Made by a program: the position numbers and the translations under genes. A DNA stretch of 64,000 nucleotides from positions 1 to 64,000 of the forward strand of contig DASZTO010000097.1 of NCBI GenBank assembly GCA_035548175.1, in the 5' to 3' direction. This stretch comes from CALCHA01 sp035548175 (lineage in GTDB: Bacteria; Planctomycetota; Phycisphaerae; WQYP01). Under the pieces are notes generated by a model, which had not been told where the DNA came from, ran no database searches, and worked only from the letters and a program-made list of their open reading frames with translations. Shown here in pieces: positions 8,868 through 17,277 of this stretch (positions are counted from its first letter, which is position 1; each line of letters begins with the position of its first letter).

Positions 8868-8976
8868 ACGGGCCGGCGCATTTTTCCCGATTGCGATCGA
8901 TGAAAGTCTCGTCCCCAGGTGGCCGATAGGTCCCATATGCCGCCCTTTTTTTATGGAGCGGCCCGGGGGTCTTGAG

Positions 8977-9390
8977 ATGCGCACTTGCAACCCATCGCCA
9001 CACGCGCGTCGGCTGCGCGCCGGATTCACGCTGCTGGAGGCGGTGATCCTGGTGACGATCCTGGGGATCGTGGGGGTGGGCGTGGGGATCGGGCTGCAGG
9101 CGACGGCGCGCGTGCCGGAGGGGGTGGAGGATCGGCTGTCGGTGCAGACGCTGTTGATGCAGAAGATGGAGGAAGTTTCGACGATATCGTTCGCGTCGCT
9201 GGCGGCGGGGAAAGACGATTCGGGCAATGCGCTTTCGGACACGGTGACGGTGAAGGGCAAGACGGCGAACCGGACGGTGACCGTGGCGGCGGCGGATGCG
9301 GACGGGGACGGGAACCCGGATGCGGACTTTCTGGAGATCACGGTGACGATCAACGGGCAGTCGCTCAAGACGCGGGTGTGCAAGCCATGA
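8977..9390 (+). CDS. Pseudopilin-like protein (GspI/PilV type)
   Basis: A 137-residue protein with a class III prepilin leader: basic n-region, then GFTLLEAVILVTILGIVGVG, with Gly at -1, Phe at +1 and Glu at +5, as prepilin peptidase requires. A short globular domain follows with QTLLMQKMEEVS, similar in pattern to minor pseudopilins of the GspI/PilV group. ATG 8977 is chosen because the leader then is short; ATG 8953 is possible. The stop overlaps the next pseudopilin start (ATGA), so the two are coupled. They probably form the tip of a pseudopilus. Confidence 0.75.
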   Translation: MRTCNPSPHARRLRAGFTLLEAVILVTILGIVGVGVGIGLQATARVPEGVEDRLSVQTLLMQKMEEVSTISFASLAAGKDDSGNALSDTVTVKGKTANRTVTVAAADADGDGNPDADFLEITVTINGQSLKTRVCKP

Positions 9391-9884
9391 GGATTCGGCG
9401 TGCGTTTACGCTTGTGGAGCTGCTGCTGGCGCTGGCGATCATCGCGGTGACGTCGACGGCGGTCGTGGCGATGCTGTCGGCGGCGGCGCGGACGAGCAGC
9501 GTGATCAACGCGGAGGCGAGCACGGAGTGGGAGCTGGATGCGGCGTTGCGGCGCATCACGCAGGAGGTGCGGACGTGCGCGGCGGGGTCGCTGGTGGTGT
9601 CGACGGACGCATCGGGGAATGCGACCTTTTCGCTGGTGACGCAGCCGGACGTGAACAACAACGCGTACAACGTGTCGTACGCGCTGGCGACGGCGGCGGA
9701 TGGGACGCGGCAGGTGGTGGAGACGGATCCGCGGTATGGGACTTCGGTGCTGGTGCACAACGTGCAGACGTGGGATGCGCATCTGAAGAATCTGACGGGG
9801 CCGGCGATTCTGGTGGTGAGCGTGACGGCGGGTCGGGCGGATGCGCAGACGTCGCGGGTGTTCGAGGCGGCGCCGCGGAACTGA
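9387..9884 (+). CDS. Pseudopilin-like protein (GspJ/PilW type)
   Basis: A 165-residue protein starting at the ATG that overlaps the previous stop. Leader: MRIRR, then AFTLVELLLALAIIAVTSTAVVA, with Glu at +5 of the mature form. The N-terminal cleavage site follows Ala rather than the usual Gly, which some prepilin peptidases accept. The helix is followed by WELDAALRRITQEVRTC, a pattern common in GspJ-like minor pseudopilins. No main pseudopilin, secretion ATPase or secretin lies nearby, so the machine must be encoded elsewhere. The next gene is convergent. Confidence 0.75.
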   Translation: MRIRRAFTLVELLLALAIIAVTSTAVVAMLSAAARTSSVINAEASTEWELDAALRRITQEVRTCAAGSLVVSTDASGNATFSLVTQPDVNNNAYNVSYALATAADGTRQVVETDPRYGTSVLVHNVQTWDAHLKNLTGPAILVVSVTAGRADAQTSRVFEAAPRN

Positions 9885-9935
9885 GTGGCGGTGGGGTGGT
9901 GCCATGGTCCTTCTCCCGGTTTGAGCGATGAGCGA

Positions 9936-10910
9936 TCAGCGGATGACGGTGGGTCCGCCGAGGCCAAGGCCGCCGTAGTCGGTGGTGAGGATGGTTTGCG
10001 CGCGGGCTTTGATTTGAGCGGCGCGTGCGGAGATGGGCGCGAAGCCTTTTTCGTCACCGAAGGCGAGTTGCATGGATTTGACGGCTGGGGGGACCTGGTC
10101 GCATTCGTTCTGGATGTTGTGGAGGTTCTGGATATCGGTTTGGGTGAGGCCGGTGGGGCGTGCTTCCTGGACGGGCGCGCTGGCGCCGCCGCGGAAATTC
10201 ATGGGGACGGTGACGACGATTTGCTTGTTGGCGTTGGAGGAGATTTGTTCGACCTGGAGGGAGAGTTTTTCGAGGACGTTGGTCATGAGTTTCTGGGCGG
10301 CGGCGGCGAGTTGTGCGGTGACGGCGTCGACCTGCGTGGTTTTGCCGGTGGCGGCGAATTCGAGTGCGCGGATGGGGGCGGCTTGTTTGGCGAGGTTGGC
10401 GAGGGGGGCGAGGGAGGTGGCGTTGGCGGCGGATTTGGCCTGGGCCTGGAGGACGGTGAGTTCATCGGTGGCGAGAGCCTGGTAAGCGTCTTTGCGTTTG
10501 GCGCGATCGGCGATGTCGATGGGAGCGGAGCCGGGGGTTTTGGGGGTGTAGTGGCCGCCGGGGCTTTTTTTGATGAGTTCTGTGAGGGCGGTGGTTTGGG
10601 CGATCTGGTCGTCGTCGTTGGTTTCTTTCTGGGCAAGGGCGAGGGTGGCGAGGGCGCCGGAGTTGTCGTGGTTTTGGAGCTGGGCGTCGGCTTTGAGGAT
10701 GAGGAGGTTGTGGCGGTCGTAGGGGGCGGCGGCGGGGCCGCGGAGATCGATGACGCGGGCGATGGCGGCGAGTGCCTCGCGGGATTGGTGGGCGTTGACC
10801 ATGGCGGTGATCTGGTCCATGGTGGGGAGGGGTTCGGGGGCGGCGAGGGCGGCGGCGGGTGTGAGGAGGGTGAGGGAGAGGAGCAGAGCGGTTGTGGGGG
10901 AGGTACGCAT
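9936..10910 (-). CDS. Exported Ala/Gln-rich protein of unknown function
   Basis: A 324-residue protein with a clean signal peptide ending near AAALAAPEP (about residue 24). The N-terminal half has a helical repeat-like section (VNAHQSREALAAIARVIDL, LLILKADAQL, ALATLALAQKET) resembling a tetratricopeptide arrangement. The C-terminal half has long Ala-rich helices and then NANKQIVVTVPMNFRGGA. AGGAGA is six bases before ATG 10910. It is convergent with the pseudopilin pair. A periplasmic scaffold-like role is only a guess. Confidence 0.6.
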   Translation of the reverse strand: MRTSPTTALLLSLTLLTPAAALAAPEPLPTMDQITAMVNAHQSREALAAIARVIDLRGPAAAPYDRHNLLILKADAQLQNHDNSGALATLALAQKETNDDDQIAQTTALTELIKKSPGGHYTPKTPGSAPIDIADRAKRKDAYQALATDELTVLQAQAKSAANATSLAPLANLAKQAAPIRALEFAATGKTTQVDAVTAQLAAAAQKLMTNVLEKLSLQVEQISSNANKQIVVTVPMNFRGGASAPVQEARPTGLTQTDIQNLHNIQNECDQVPPAVKSMQLAFGDEKGFAPISARAAQIKARAQTILTTDYGGLGLGGPTVIR

Positions 10911-11516
10911 GAGGGTCTCCTGGTTGGTGCATGATGATAGACACGTGAGGGGGGGGATGGGTGGGGGGGAGTTCGGAGGGGCAGAGGGGGGGAGTTTCAA
11001 TTCTTTTTGAAACTTGGTGAAGGTTGTGGGAAATGGGGTGGGAGGAGGTGGGGTTTTCTTCGATGTATCGGGGGTGTTTTGGGAAAAAGGGTGGGTTTTT
11101 GCCGTTGTGTTTTTTGCGGATTGAGGTTTTTGTGCTTGTGTATGAGGTTTTTGGGGAAATTTGACACAGCTTTCCCTCGCCCGGCCAGGCGACGGAAACA
11201 CGAAGTTGCGAAGAGGTGAAGCCCCCCCCGACCACGAAGGTTTTTTGGGGATTGGGTCATGGCGCAGTGCTCCTTCTTGTCTATAGAGGGGTGGTGCGCC
11301 CAGTTTGTGCGCACAGAGACGGGGGGGGAATTTCGGTAAGGGGTTGGGGTTGTGGGGGTTGTGTGGCGCATTTTTTGGTTTGAATGCGCGCGGGGGGCGC
11401 CAAGTTGTGCGCGCGGGGGACCTTGTTGAGTTTGTGGGCGGTAGCAATGTTGTGGCCGGATGGCTCGGCGCGGCTGTTCGTCGTATATTCCGCGCGGGTT
11501 TTTGAGGAGAGGCGCC
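10911..11516. other. 606-base gene-free region between divergent genes
   Basis: Upstream region shared by the exported protein (minus) and rmuC (plus). The plus strand is strongly G/T-rich with many T-runs. TGCGC words recur near 11,299-11,420, as in the left-end cluster. A TTGACA occurs at 11161 but no matching -10 is clear. TATATT near 11,484 could be a -10 for rmuC. I see no convincing gene. Confidence 0.4.
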
Positions 11517-13316
11517 ATGGCAGAGATCATGCTGGCGGGGGTTCTGGGGCTGCTGGTGGCGGTGATTGTGCTGCAGGTGGTGGTGTTGCGGCGAAGAGTG
11601 GGGGTGGACCTGGCTCCGGTACAGGGGGCGATGCAGGGTGTGGAGCGGTCCTATGAGCGTCTTGAGCGTTCGGTGCGGGAGGAGATAGCGAAGAACCGGG
11701 AGGAAGCGTCAAGCGGGGCGCGCCAGACGCGGGAGGAACTGGCGAGCGTGCTTAGGGGTTCGAACGAATCGCTGGTGGGCAGCATGGGGGAGATCGGAAA
11801 AATGCAGAAGGCGCAACTGGATATTTTTTCCGAACGGCTGGACAAGCTCACGCAGAGCAACGAGCAAAGGCTGGCGGGGATGCGGGAGGTGGTGGAACAA
11901 CGGCTGGGGGTGATTCAGAAGGAAAACGGGGAAAAGCTGGACGAGATTCGGCAGGAGTCGGGCACCGGCGCCCAGAAGACGCGTGAGGGAGTAACGTCGG
12001 CGCTGGAAGCGTTTGGCGAGCTGAGCACGAAAACGCTGATGGAGATGGGGGGCAATCAGCGGATGCAGCTTGCGGAGGTGGTGGGGCAACTTACGAAGCT
12101 GACGGAAGCTACGGAGAAGAAGCTGGAGGCACAGCGCATGGCGATGGACGCGCGCGTGCAGCAGATGCAGGCGGAAGCCACGGCCAATGCGAAGGCGATG
12201 CGGGAGGAGATCACGAACGCGCTCAAGGGATTCAACGATTCGGTGGTCAAGGCGATGACGGGGATCAGTGACAGTCAGAAGGCGCAGTTGGACAAGCTGA
12301 CGGAATCGAACCAACAGAAGCTGGACGCGTTGAAGATGGCGGTGGAAGAGAAGCTCCGGGCGGTTCAGGAGGACAATGCCAAGCAGCTTGACCAGGTGCG
12401 AGCGACGGTGGATGAGAAGCTGCAGGGCACGCTGGAAAAGAGATTGGGGGAGTCGTTCAAGCTGGTATGCGAACGGCTGGAACAGGTACACAAGGGGCTT
12501 GGGGAGATGCAGACGCTGGCGACGGGGGTGGGGGACCTGAAGAAAGTTTTGACGAACGTAAAGACGCGTGGGACATGGGGAGAGGTGCAGTTGGGGGCGT
12601 TGTTGGAGGAGGTGCTTTCGCCGGAGCAGTACGAGGCGAATATCGCTCCGAAGGAGAGTGGGGAGCGCGTTGAGTTTGGCGTGAAGATGCCGGGGCGGGG
12701 CGGGGTTCTGGATGAAGTGGTATGGTTGCCGATCGATGCGAAGTTTCCGGTGGAGGATTATCAAAGGCTGGTGGAGGCGCAGGAGCGGGCGGATCCGGTT
12801 GCGGCGGAGGCGGCGTCGAGCCAACTGGAGGCTCGGATCAAGCAATGTGCGCAAGACATCTGCGAGAAATACATTAACCCCCCGAAGACGACAGATTTCG
12901 GCATTCTATTTTTGCCGGTGGAAGGATTGTTTGCGGAGGTGATACGGCGGAGCGGCTTGCCGGAGTACGTGCAGAGCAAGTGCCGGGTGGTGATCGCAGG
13001 TCCGACGACGCTGTGGTCGATATTGAACAGCCTGCAGATGGGGTTTCGGTCGCTGGCGATTCAGAAGCGATCGAGCGAGGTCTGGAATCTGCTGGCGGCG
13101 GTGAAGACAGAGTGGATGAACTATGGGGAGGCGTTGGACAAGGTGCAAAAGAAGCTGCAAGAGGCATCGAACAGCGTGGACAATGCGGCGCGACGAACGC
13201 GGGCGATTGGGAGGAAATTGCGGGAGGTGCAGGAACTTTCGACGGGGGAGGCGGGAGCGGTGTTGATGCTGGATGGGGGGGGCGTGCATGACAACGGGGA
13301 GGCGGAGGAGGCGTGA
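11517..13316 (+). CDS. rmuC: DNA recombination protein RmuC
   Basis: RmuC-family proteins are inner-membrane-anchored, nuclease-like proteins that limit inversions at short inverted repeats. Residues 5-26 are a membrane anchor, 45-330 a long coiled coil, and 335-545 the RmuC domain (TRGTWGEVQLGALLEEVLSPEQY, LPIDAKFPVEDYQRL, ILFLPVEGLFAEV, VVIAGPTTLWSILNSLQMGF). The start at 11517 follows a GAGGAG site. The coiled coil holds three tandem units of about 73-84 residues starting near 71, 155 and 228, each with MQLxxxxxxLxKLTxSxEQKL-like phrasing. The length of 599 exceeds typical members because of these repeats. Confidence 0.93.
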   Translation: MAEIMLAGVLGLLVAVIVLQVVVLRRRVGVDLAPVQGAMQGVERSYERLERSVREEIAKNREEASSGARQTREELASVLRGSNESLVGSMGEIGKMQKAQLDIFSERLDKLTQSNEQRLAGMREVVEQRLGVIQKENGEKLDEIRQESGTGAQKTREGVTSALEAFGELSTKTLMEMGGNQRMQLAEVVGQLTKLTEATEKKLEAQRMAMDARVQQMQAEATANAKAMREEITNALKGFNDSVVKAMTGISDSQKAQLDKLTESNQQKLDALKMAVEEKLRAVQEDNAKQLDQVRATVDEKLQGTLEKRLGESFKLVCERLEQVHKGLGEMQTLATGVGDLKKVLTNVKTRGTWGEVQLGALLEEVLSPEQYEANIAPKESGERVEFGVKMPGRGGVLDEVVWLPIDAKFPVEDYQRLVEAQERADPVAAEAASSQLEARIKQCAQDICEKYINPPKTTDFGILFLPVEGLFAEVIRRSGLPEYVQSKCRVVIAGPTTLWSILNSLQMGFRSLAIQKRSSEVWNLLAAVKTEWMNYGEALDKVQKKLQEASNSVDNAARRTRAIGRKLREVQELSTGEAGAVLMLDGGGVHDNGEAEEA

Positions 13317-13548
13317 ACATCGAGGGAGTTGAAGAGAGGTGTTTGGTAGAGGGAGGGGATGCGAGCTGGGTGCGAGGGGGTCGCGAGGCAGGGAAATTTG
13401 GCGAGGGACAGGTGAACAGAGGCGGAAGGGTCGCGACGACGCAAGCGTTGGCGGGGGCGGTGAATATAGGCGGACGGGGTGCGAGGAGGCGGGTGTTGGC
13501 GGGGGGCGGGTGAATGGAGGCGAGGGGTTTTGGGGGTTGGGGGGCGCG

Positions 13549-14457
13549 TCAGGGGGTGGGGTGGATTTTGGTGGGGATGGCGGGGGTGGTGGGGAGGGAG
13601 TGGGACCAGAGGGATTGGAGGGCGGCGGCTTCGGAGGCGGAGTTGCAGAGGGAGAAGAGGGTGGCGCCGCTGCCGGTCATGTGGACGGGGCGGTTGGCGG
13701 CGGCGGCGGCGTGGTCGCGGAGTTGGCGGAGCCAGGGGGCGACGTGGAAGGCGGGGGGTTCGAGGTCGTTGAGGAGGAGGAGGTTGAGGTCGTGTGCGGG
13801 GAGGGAGGCGAGTTTTTGCCAGTCGGTTTTTTGGGTGCGGATTTCCTGGGGGTGTTGGTTACCGGCATCGAAGGCCTGGTAGACGTCCTTGGTGGGGCAG
13901 CCGGTGTCGGAGATGAGGAGGACGGCGTAGAGGGGGTGTTGGGGGAGGAGGGGGGACATGATTTCGCCGCGGCCGGTGCAGAGGGCGGGGGTTTGGGGGA
14001 TGAAGAAGGGGATATCGGAGCCGAGGGAGGCGGCGATGGAGAGGAGGGTTGGGTGTGGGAGGTGGAGATTCCAGGCGTGGTTGAGGAGGAGGAGGGTGTT
14101 GGCGGCGTCGGAGGAGCCGCCGCCGAGGCCGCCGCCGGGGGGGAGGACTTTGTGGAGGTGGAGGGTTCCGGAGGGTGGGATATTGGCGAGTTGAGCGAGT
14201 TTGAGGGCGGCGCGGGTGAGGAGGTTTTTGTCGAGGTCTGTGGGGATGTTCTGGGTGCGGCCAGTGAGTTGGAGTTGGAAGGGCGTATCGGGGGAGAAGG
14301 TGAGGGTGTCGTGCCAGGAGATGGGGAGGAACCAGGATTCGATGTCGTGGAAGCCGTCGGGGCGGAGGGGGTGGACGCGGAGGCCGAGGTTGAGCTTGGC
14401 GGGGGCGAAGATGCGAAGCTGGCGGTTGGGGAGGGGATGGAGGCGGGGGGTGGGCAT
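13549..14457 (-). CDS. ispE: 4-diphosphocytidyl-2-C-methyl-D-erythritol kinase
   Basis: A GHMP kinase that phosphorylates CDP-methylerythritol in the MEP pathway to isoprenoid precursors. Residues 17-30 (FAPAKLNLGLRV) bind substrate, and PPGGGLGGGSSDAA near 105 is the ATP phosphate loop. Later segments (SLGSDIPFF, GRGE) also fit the family. The length of 302 is normal. ATG 14457 is the only sensible start. The 232-base gap on its far side (13317-13548) has no gene. Codons here end mainly in C, opposite to plus-strand neighbours, because the plus strand is G-rich throughout this region. Confidence 0.93.
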   Translation of the reverse strand: MPTPRLHPLPNRQLRIFAPAKLNLGLRVHPLRPDGFHDIESWFLPISWHDTLTFSPDTPFQLQLTGRTQNIPTDLDKNLLTRAALKLAQLANIPPSGTLHLHKVLPPGGGLGGGSSDAANTLLLLNHAWNLHLPHPTLLSIAASLGSDIPFFIPQTPALCTGRGEIMSPLLPQHPLYAVLLISDTGCPTKDVYQAFDAGNQHPQEIRTQKTDWQKLASLPAHDLNLLLLNDLEPPAFHVAPWLRQLRDHAAAAANRPVHMTGSGATLFSLCNSASEAAALQSLWSHSLPTTPAIPTKIHPTP

Positions 14458-14490
14458 GGGGGGAGTTGAAGGGGTGGGGGGGCGGTCGTC

Positions 14491-14530
14491 AAGTCGTCAA
14501 GTCGGTAAGTCGGTAAGTCGTTAAGTCGGC
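14491..14530. repeat. Five tandem AAGTCGNN units
   Basis: Five consecutive 8-base units AAGTCGTC, AAGTCGGT, AAGTCGGT, AAGTCGTT and AAGTCGGC lie between ispE and the antitoxin gene. They resemble in style the other short-word arrays in this window. They end 30 bases before the probable promoter of the toxin-antitoxin pair. Confidence 0.75.
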
Positions 14531-14560
14531 AGATTGGCAAATTGTGGACTCGAGTTTTCA

Positions 14561-14589
14561 TTGACTCGGTTTGGCGGGATTGCCAGAAT
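14561..14589 (+). promoter_or_regulatory. Sigma-70-like promoter of the toxin-antitoxin pair
   Basis: TTGACT (14561-14566), a 17-base spacer and CAGAAT (14584-14589) form a good housekeeping promoter. The -10 box ends six bases before the antitoxin ATG, so transcription would start at or next to that ATG, giving a leaderless message. Confidence 0.6.
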
Positions 14590-14595
14590 GCGGAC

Positions 14596-14826
14596 ATGAC
14601 GAAAGCGTTGCAGGAAATTTTTGAGGATCTCACGCGATTGCCTGAGGGTGAGCAGGATGCGATGGCGGCGTTGATTCGGGAGGAGCTGCTGGCGGAGAAG
14701 AAGTGGGAGGAGTTGTTTGCAAAGAAGTCGGGCGTTCTGGAAGAACTGGCGAAGGAAGCGTTGAAGGAAATTGAGGCGGGGGCGACAAAACCGCTGATGA
14801 CGAACGGTGAATTCACACACGACTAA
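14596..14826 (+). CDS. Antitoxin of a RelE/ParE-type pair
   Basis: A 76-residue, Glu/Leu-rich helical protein: MTKALQEIFEDLTRLPEGEQDAM, then a run of helices with KKWEELFAKKSGVLEELAKEAL. This is the layout of small antitoxins found before the HFKRV/WFWIGSH type of RelE toxin. It should neutralise the toxin encoded next and may repress its own promoter. The gene overlaps the toxin gene by 20 bases. There is no clear ribosome site before ATG 14596, consistent with leaderless initiation from the adjacent promoter. Confidence 0.8.
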   Translation: MTKALQEIFEDLTRLPEGEQDAMAALIREELLAEKKWEELFAKKSGVLEELAKEALKEIEAGATKPLMTNGEFTHD

Positions 14827-15076
14827 AGCCTTTCGGGATTTGCTTTTTGCACTGCCTGAGGCGGTACAGAGACAGGCGCAGAGCGCGTATTTGCTTTGGG
14901 CGGATAATCCGCAGCATCGAAGTTTGCAGTTTAAGCGTGTGAATACGCGGCTGCCGATTCATTCGGTCCGCATTGGGATTCATTGGCGTGCATGCGGATT
15001 GATGAGGGGGGACACGATGTACTGGTTTTGGATCGGCAGTCATGGGGATTATGACCAATTGTTGAAATCTTACTGA
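14807..15076 (+). CDS. RelE/ParE superfamily toxin
   Basis: An 89-residue basic protein predicted to inhibit growth, probably as a ribosome-dependent RNase. Family marks are FRDLLFALPEAVQRQAQSAY, the basic strand SLQFKRV, and the C-terminal WFWIGSHGDYDQLL. It starts at GTG 14807 inside the antitoxin gene, so translation is coupled. Size and order (antitoxin first) match type II modules. The exact biochemical target cannot be told from sequence. Confidence 0.85.
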   Translation: MNSHTTKAFRDLLFALPEAVQRQAQSAYLLWADNPQHRSLQFKRVNTRLPIHSVRIGIHWRACGLMRGDTMYWFWIGSHGDYDQLLKSY

Positions 15077-15181
15077 GCGGCGGAGATCAGGAAGGCGCTC
15101 AAGCGTGAATTGTGGGCAGGGTATATGATGCGGGGGAATTGGGCACGCTGAAGCGTGAACTCCGGACGCGTTGGGTGTTGA

Positions 15182-16639
15182 ATGGCGTATGATGATTTGC
15201 AGAGTTTTTTGAAGGTGCTGGAGGGGGTGGGGGAGGTGCGGCGGGTGAGGGCGAGCGTTGATCCGGTGCTCGAAGTGACGGAGATAACCGATCGCGTGTC
15301 GAAGGGGGCGGGAGGGGTGAAGAATCAGGCGTTGGTGTTTGAGAAGGTGATGGGGAGTGAGGTGCCGCTGGCGATTAATACATTTGGGTCGTACAAGCGG
15401 ATGCAGATGGCGTTGGGGTGTGAGGATTTTGATGAATTGGCGGGGCGGATTGCGGAGTTGACGCGGCCGGAGGTGCCAGCGGGGTTGTGGAACAAGGTGA
15501 AGAAGGGTTTTGATTTTTTGAAGATCGGGTCGTACGTGCCGAAGGTGCGGGGCGGGGGTGCGCTGTGCCAGGAGGTGGTGGAGACGGAGGGGGCGGATTT
15601 GACGAAGTTGCCGGTGATACAGTGCTGGCCGGAGGATGGGGGGAAGTACATTACGTTTGGGCAGGTGGTGACGAAGCATCCGGAGACGGGGGCGCGGAAC
15701 CTGGGGATGTATCGGGTGCAGGTGTTTGGGCCAAAGATGACGGCGATGCATTGGCACATGCATCATGATGGGGCGCGGCATTTTCGGGCGTGGGCGAAGC
15801 GTGGGGAGAGGTGTCCGCTGGCGATCACGCTGGGGGGGGAGAGCGTGTTGCCGTATGCGGCGACCGCGCCGTTGCCGCCGGGGATTGATGAACATATGTT
15901 TGCGGGATTTTTGCAGGGGCGGGGGTTGGAGCTGGTGGCATGCAAGACGGTGCCGCTGGAGGTGAGCGCGAATTGTGAGATCGTGATTGAGGGGTGGGTG
16001 GATCCGAAGCAGACGATATTGGAGGGTCCATTCGGGGATCACACGGGATTTTATAGTTTGGCGGGGCAGTATCCGGTGTTTCATGTGACGGCGATCACGC
16101 ATCGGAAGAATCCGGTGTATCCGACGACGATCGTGGGGAAGCCGCCGCAGGAGGATTTTTACCTGGGGAAGGCGACGGAGCGGTTATTTTTGCCGCTGCT
16201 GAAGATACTGGTGCCGGACATTATTGATTACGATTTGCCGATGTTCGGGGTATTTCATTCGTGTGCGTTCGTGAAGATCAGGAAGGAATATCCGTATCAC
16301 GCGCGGAAGGTGATGAGCGCGATCTGGGGGGCGGGGCAGATGGCGTGGACGAAGATGATCGTGGTGGTGGATGAGGATGTGGATGTTCACAGCGTGGATG
16401 ATGTGATGTTTCATGTGGCGGGGAACGTGGATCCGAAGCGGGACATCATGATGGTGGATGGGCCGCTGGATATTCTGGATCATGCGGCGCCGTATGAGGG
16501 TGCGGGGAGCAAGATGGGGATCGATGCGACGAAGAAGTGGCCGGGGGAAGGGGTGGTGCGGGAGTGGCCTGGGGAGATCCGGATGGATGCGGGGACGGTG
16601 GAGAAGGTGACGAAGCGGTGGGGGGAGTATGGGTTTTGA
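15182..16639 (+). CDS. ubiD: UbiD family decarboxylase
   Basis: UbiD enzymes use prenylated FMN to decarboxylate aromatic or unsaturated acids, for example in quinone synthesis. The 485-residue length and motifs fit: LPVIQCWPEDGGKYIT, YRVQVFGPKMTAMHWHMHHDGARH, EIVIEGWVDP, the conserved EGPFGDHTGFYS (about residue 285), and the C-terminal VDGPLDILDHAAP. No ubiX (the flavin prenyltransferase) is adjacent. In bacteria using the futalosine route a UbiD homologue acts late in menaquinone synthesis, which would fit but is inference. The gene sits between two small toxin-antitoxin-like pairs. Confidence 0.9.
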   Translation: MAYDDLQSFLKVLEGVGEVRRVRASVDPVLEVTEITDRVSKGAGGVKNQALVFEKVMGSEVPLAINTFGSYKRMQMALGCEDFDELAGRIAELTRPEVPAGLWNKVKKGFDFLKIGSYVPKVRGGGALCQEVVETEGADLTKLPVIQCWPEDGGKYITFGQVVTKHPETGARNLGMYRVQVFGPKMTAMHWHMHHDGARHFRAWAKRGERCPLAITLGGESVLPYAATAPLPPGIDEHMFAGFLQGRGLELVACKTVPLEVSANCEIVIEGWVDPKQTILEGPFGDHTGFYSLAGQYPVFHVTAITHRKNPVYPTTIVGKPPQEDFYLGKATERLFLPLLKILVPDIIDYDLPMFGVFHSCAFVKIRKEYPYHARKVMSAIWGAGQMAWTKMIVVVDEDVDVHSVDDVMFHVAGNVDPKRDIMMVDGPLDILDHAAPYEGAGSKMGIDATKKWPGEGVVREWPGEIRMDAGTVEKVTKRWGEYGF

Positions 16640-16650
16640 GGGGTACGGTC

Positions 16651-16911
16651 ATGCCTGAGATTTCACGGTTCTATGGCATCATTATCACGATGTACTATTT
16701 GGATCATCCTCCGCCGCATTTTCACGTGCGGTATAATGAGATGCGTGCGACTGTTCGGCTCGACAACCTGTCGGTTCACGCCGGCAAACTTTCCGGGCGC
16801 GTCGCCGATCTGGTACGCGAGTGGGCCGTGCTTCACCAGGAGGAACTCCAGGACAACTGGCAACGTGCTGTTGATCGGCGTCCGTTGGTTCCCATTGCTC
16901 CACTTCCATGA
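16651..16911 (+). CDS. DUF4160 protein
   Basis: An 86-residue protein with the family core FYGIIITMYYLDHPPPHFHVRYNE near the N-terminus, containing the PPHFHV motif. The biochemical role of DUF4160 is not established as far as I know. It is typically encoded beside DUF2442 genes, as here, and this pairing has been proposed to act like a toxin-antitoxin module. ATG 16651 follows the ubiD stop by 11 bases. Its stop overlaps an upstream ATG of the next gene (ATGA). Confidence 0.85.
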   Translation: MPEISRFYGIIITMYYLDHPPPHFHVRYNEMRATVRLDNLSVHAGKLSGRVADLVREWAVLHQEELQDNWQRAVDRRPLVPIAPLP

Positions 16912-16922
16912 TCGGAGGGCCT

Positions 16923-17183
16923 ATGCGATTCGTTAAACGGGCCGCTTATCTCACCGGGCACACGGTGGCGATCACTTTTGATGATGATGTCACGAAGCTG
17001 GTGGATTTCGCGCCGCACCTTCAGGGGGAGATTTTCGCTCCGCTTCTGGATCCGGCATATTTCGTGGGGTTCAGCGTGAATCCGGATACAGAGACGATCA
17101 CCTGGCCAAACGGCGCCGATTTTTCTCCGGAGTGGCTGTACGAAATCGGCCAGGAGATTCCGTCTCTTTCGCACTCGGCGTAA
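16923..17183 (+). CDS. DUF2442 protein
   Basis: An 86-residue protein with the usual family pattern: VAITFDDDVTKLVDFAPHLQGEIFAPLLDPAYF, then TWPNGADFSPEWLYE near the C-terminus. The start at 16923 is chosen because GGAGG lies six bases before it; ATG 16908, which overlaps the previous stop, is an alternative. It is translationally linked to the DUF4160 gene and is likely its functional partner. The molecular role is unknown. Confidence 0.85.
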   Translation: MRFVKRAAYLTGHTVAITFDDDVTKLVDFAPHLQGEIFAPLLDPAYFVGFSVNPDTETITWPNGADFSPEWLYEIGQEIPSLSHSA

Positions 17184-17239
17184 GGGGTGTCTTGGGCGTC
17201 CTTCGTTCTTTCTTAACGAGTTCGTGATCGCATCTTAGC

Positions 17240-17275
17240 GGAGGAGGGGTAGGGTTCTCGGCATTTTCGAGAGCC
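17240..17275 (+). promoter_or_regulatory. Ribosome site separated from its start codon by a hairpin
   Basis: GGAGGAGGGG (17240-17249) is 28 bases before ATG 17278, too far for normal use. Between them GGTTCTCG (17253-17260) and CGAGAGCC (17268-17275) can pair (one G-U) around a 7-base loop. When folded, the linear spacing drops to about five bases, which is near optimal. No nearer ATG, GTG or TTG exists in frame. Confidence 0.5.
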
Positions 17276-17277
17276 GC

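Noticed and set aside
6867..9905. A 1012-codon minus-strand frame
   Set aside because: Its Arg/His/Pro-rich translation is the antisense shadow of the pseudopilin-lipoprotein genes; stop codons are rare there because of GC-rich codons.
13339..14469. Gly/Glu/Val-rich plus-strand frame of 376 codons
   Set aside because: It is antisense to ispE, which has all GHMP kinase motifs.
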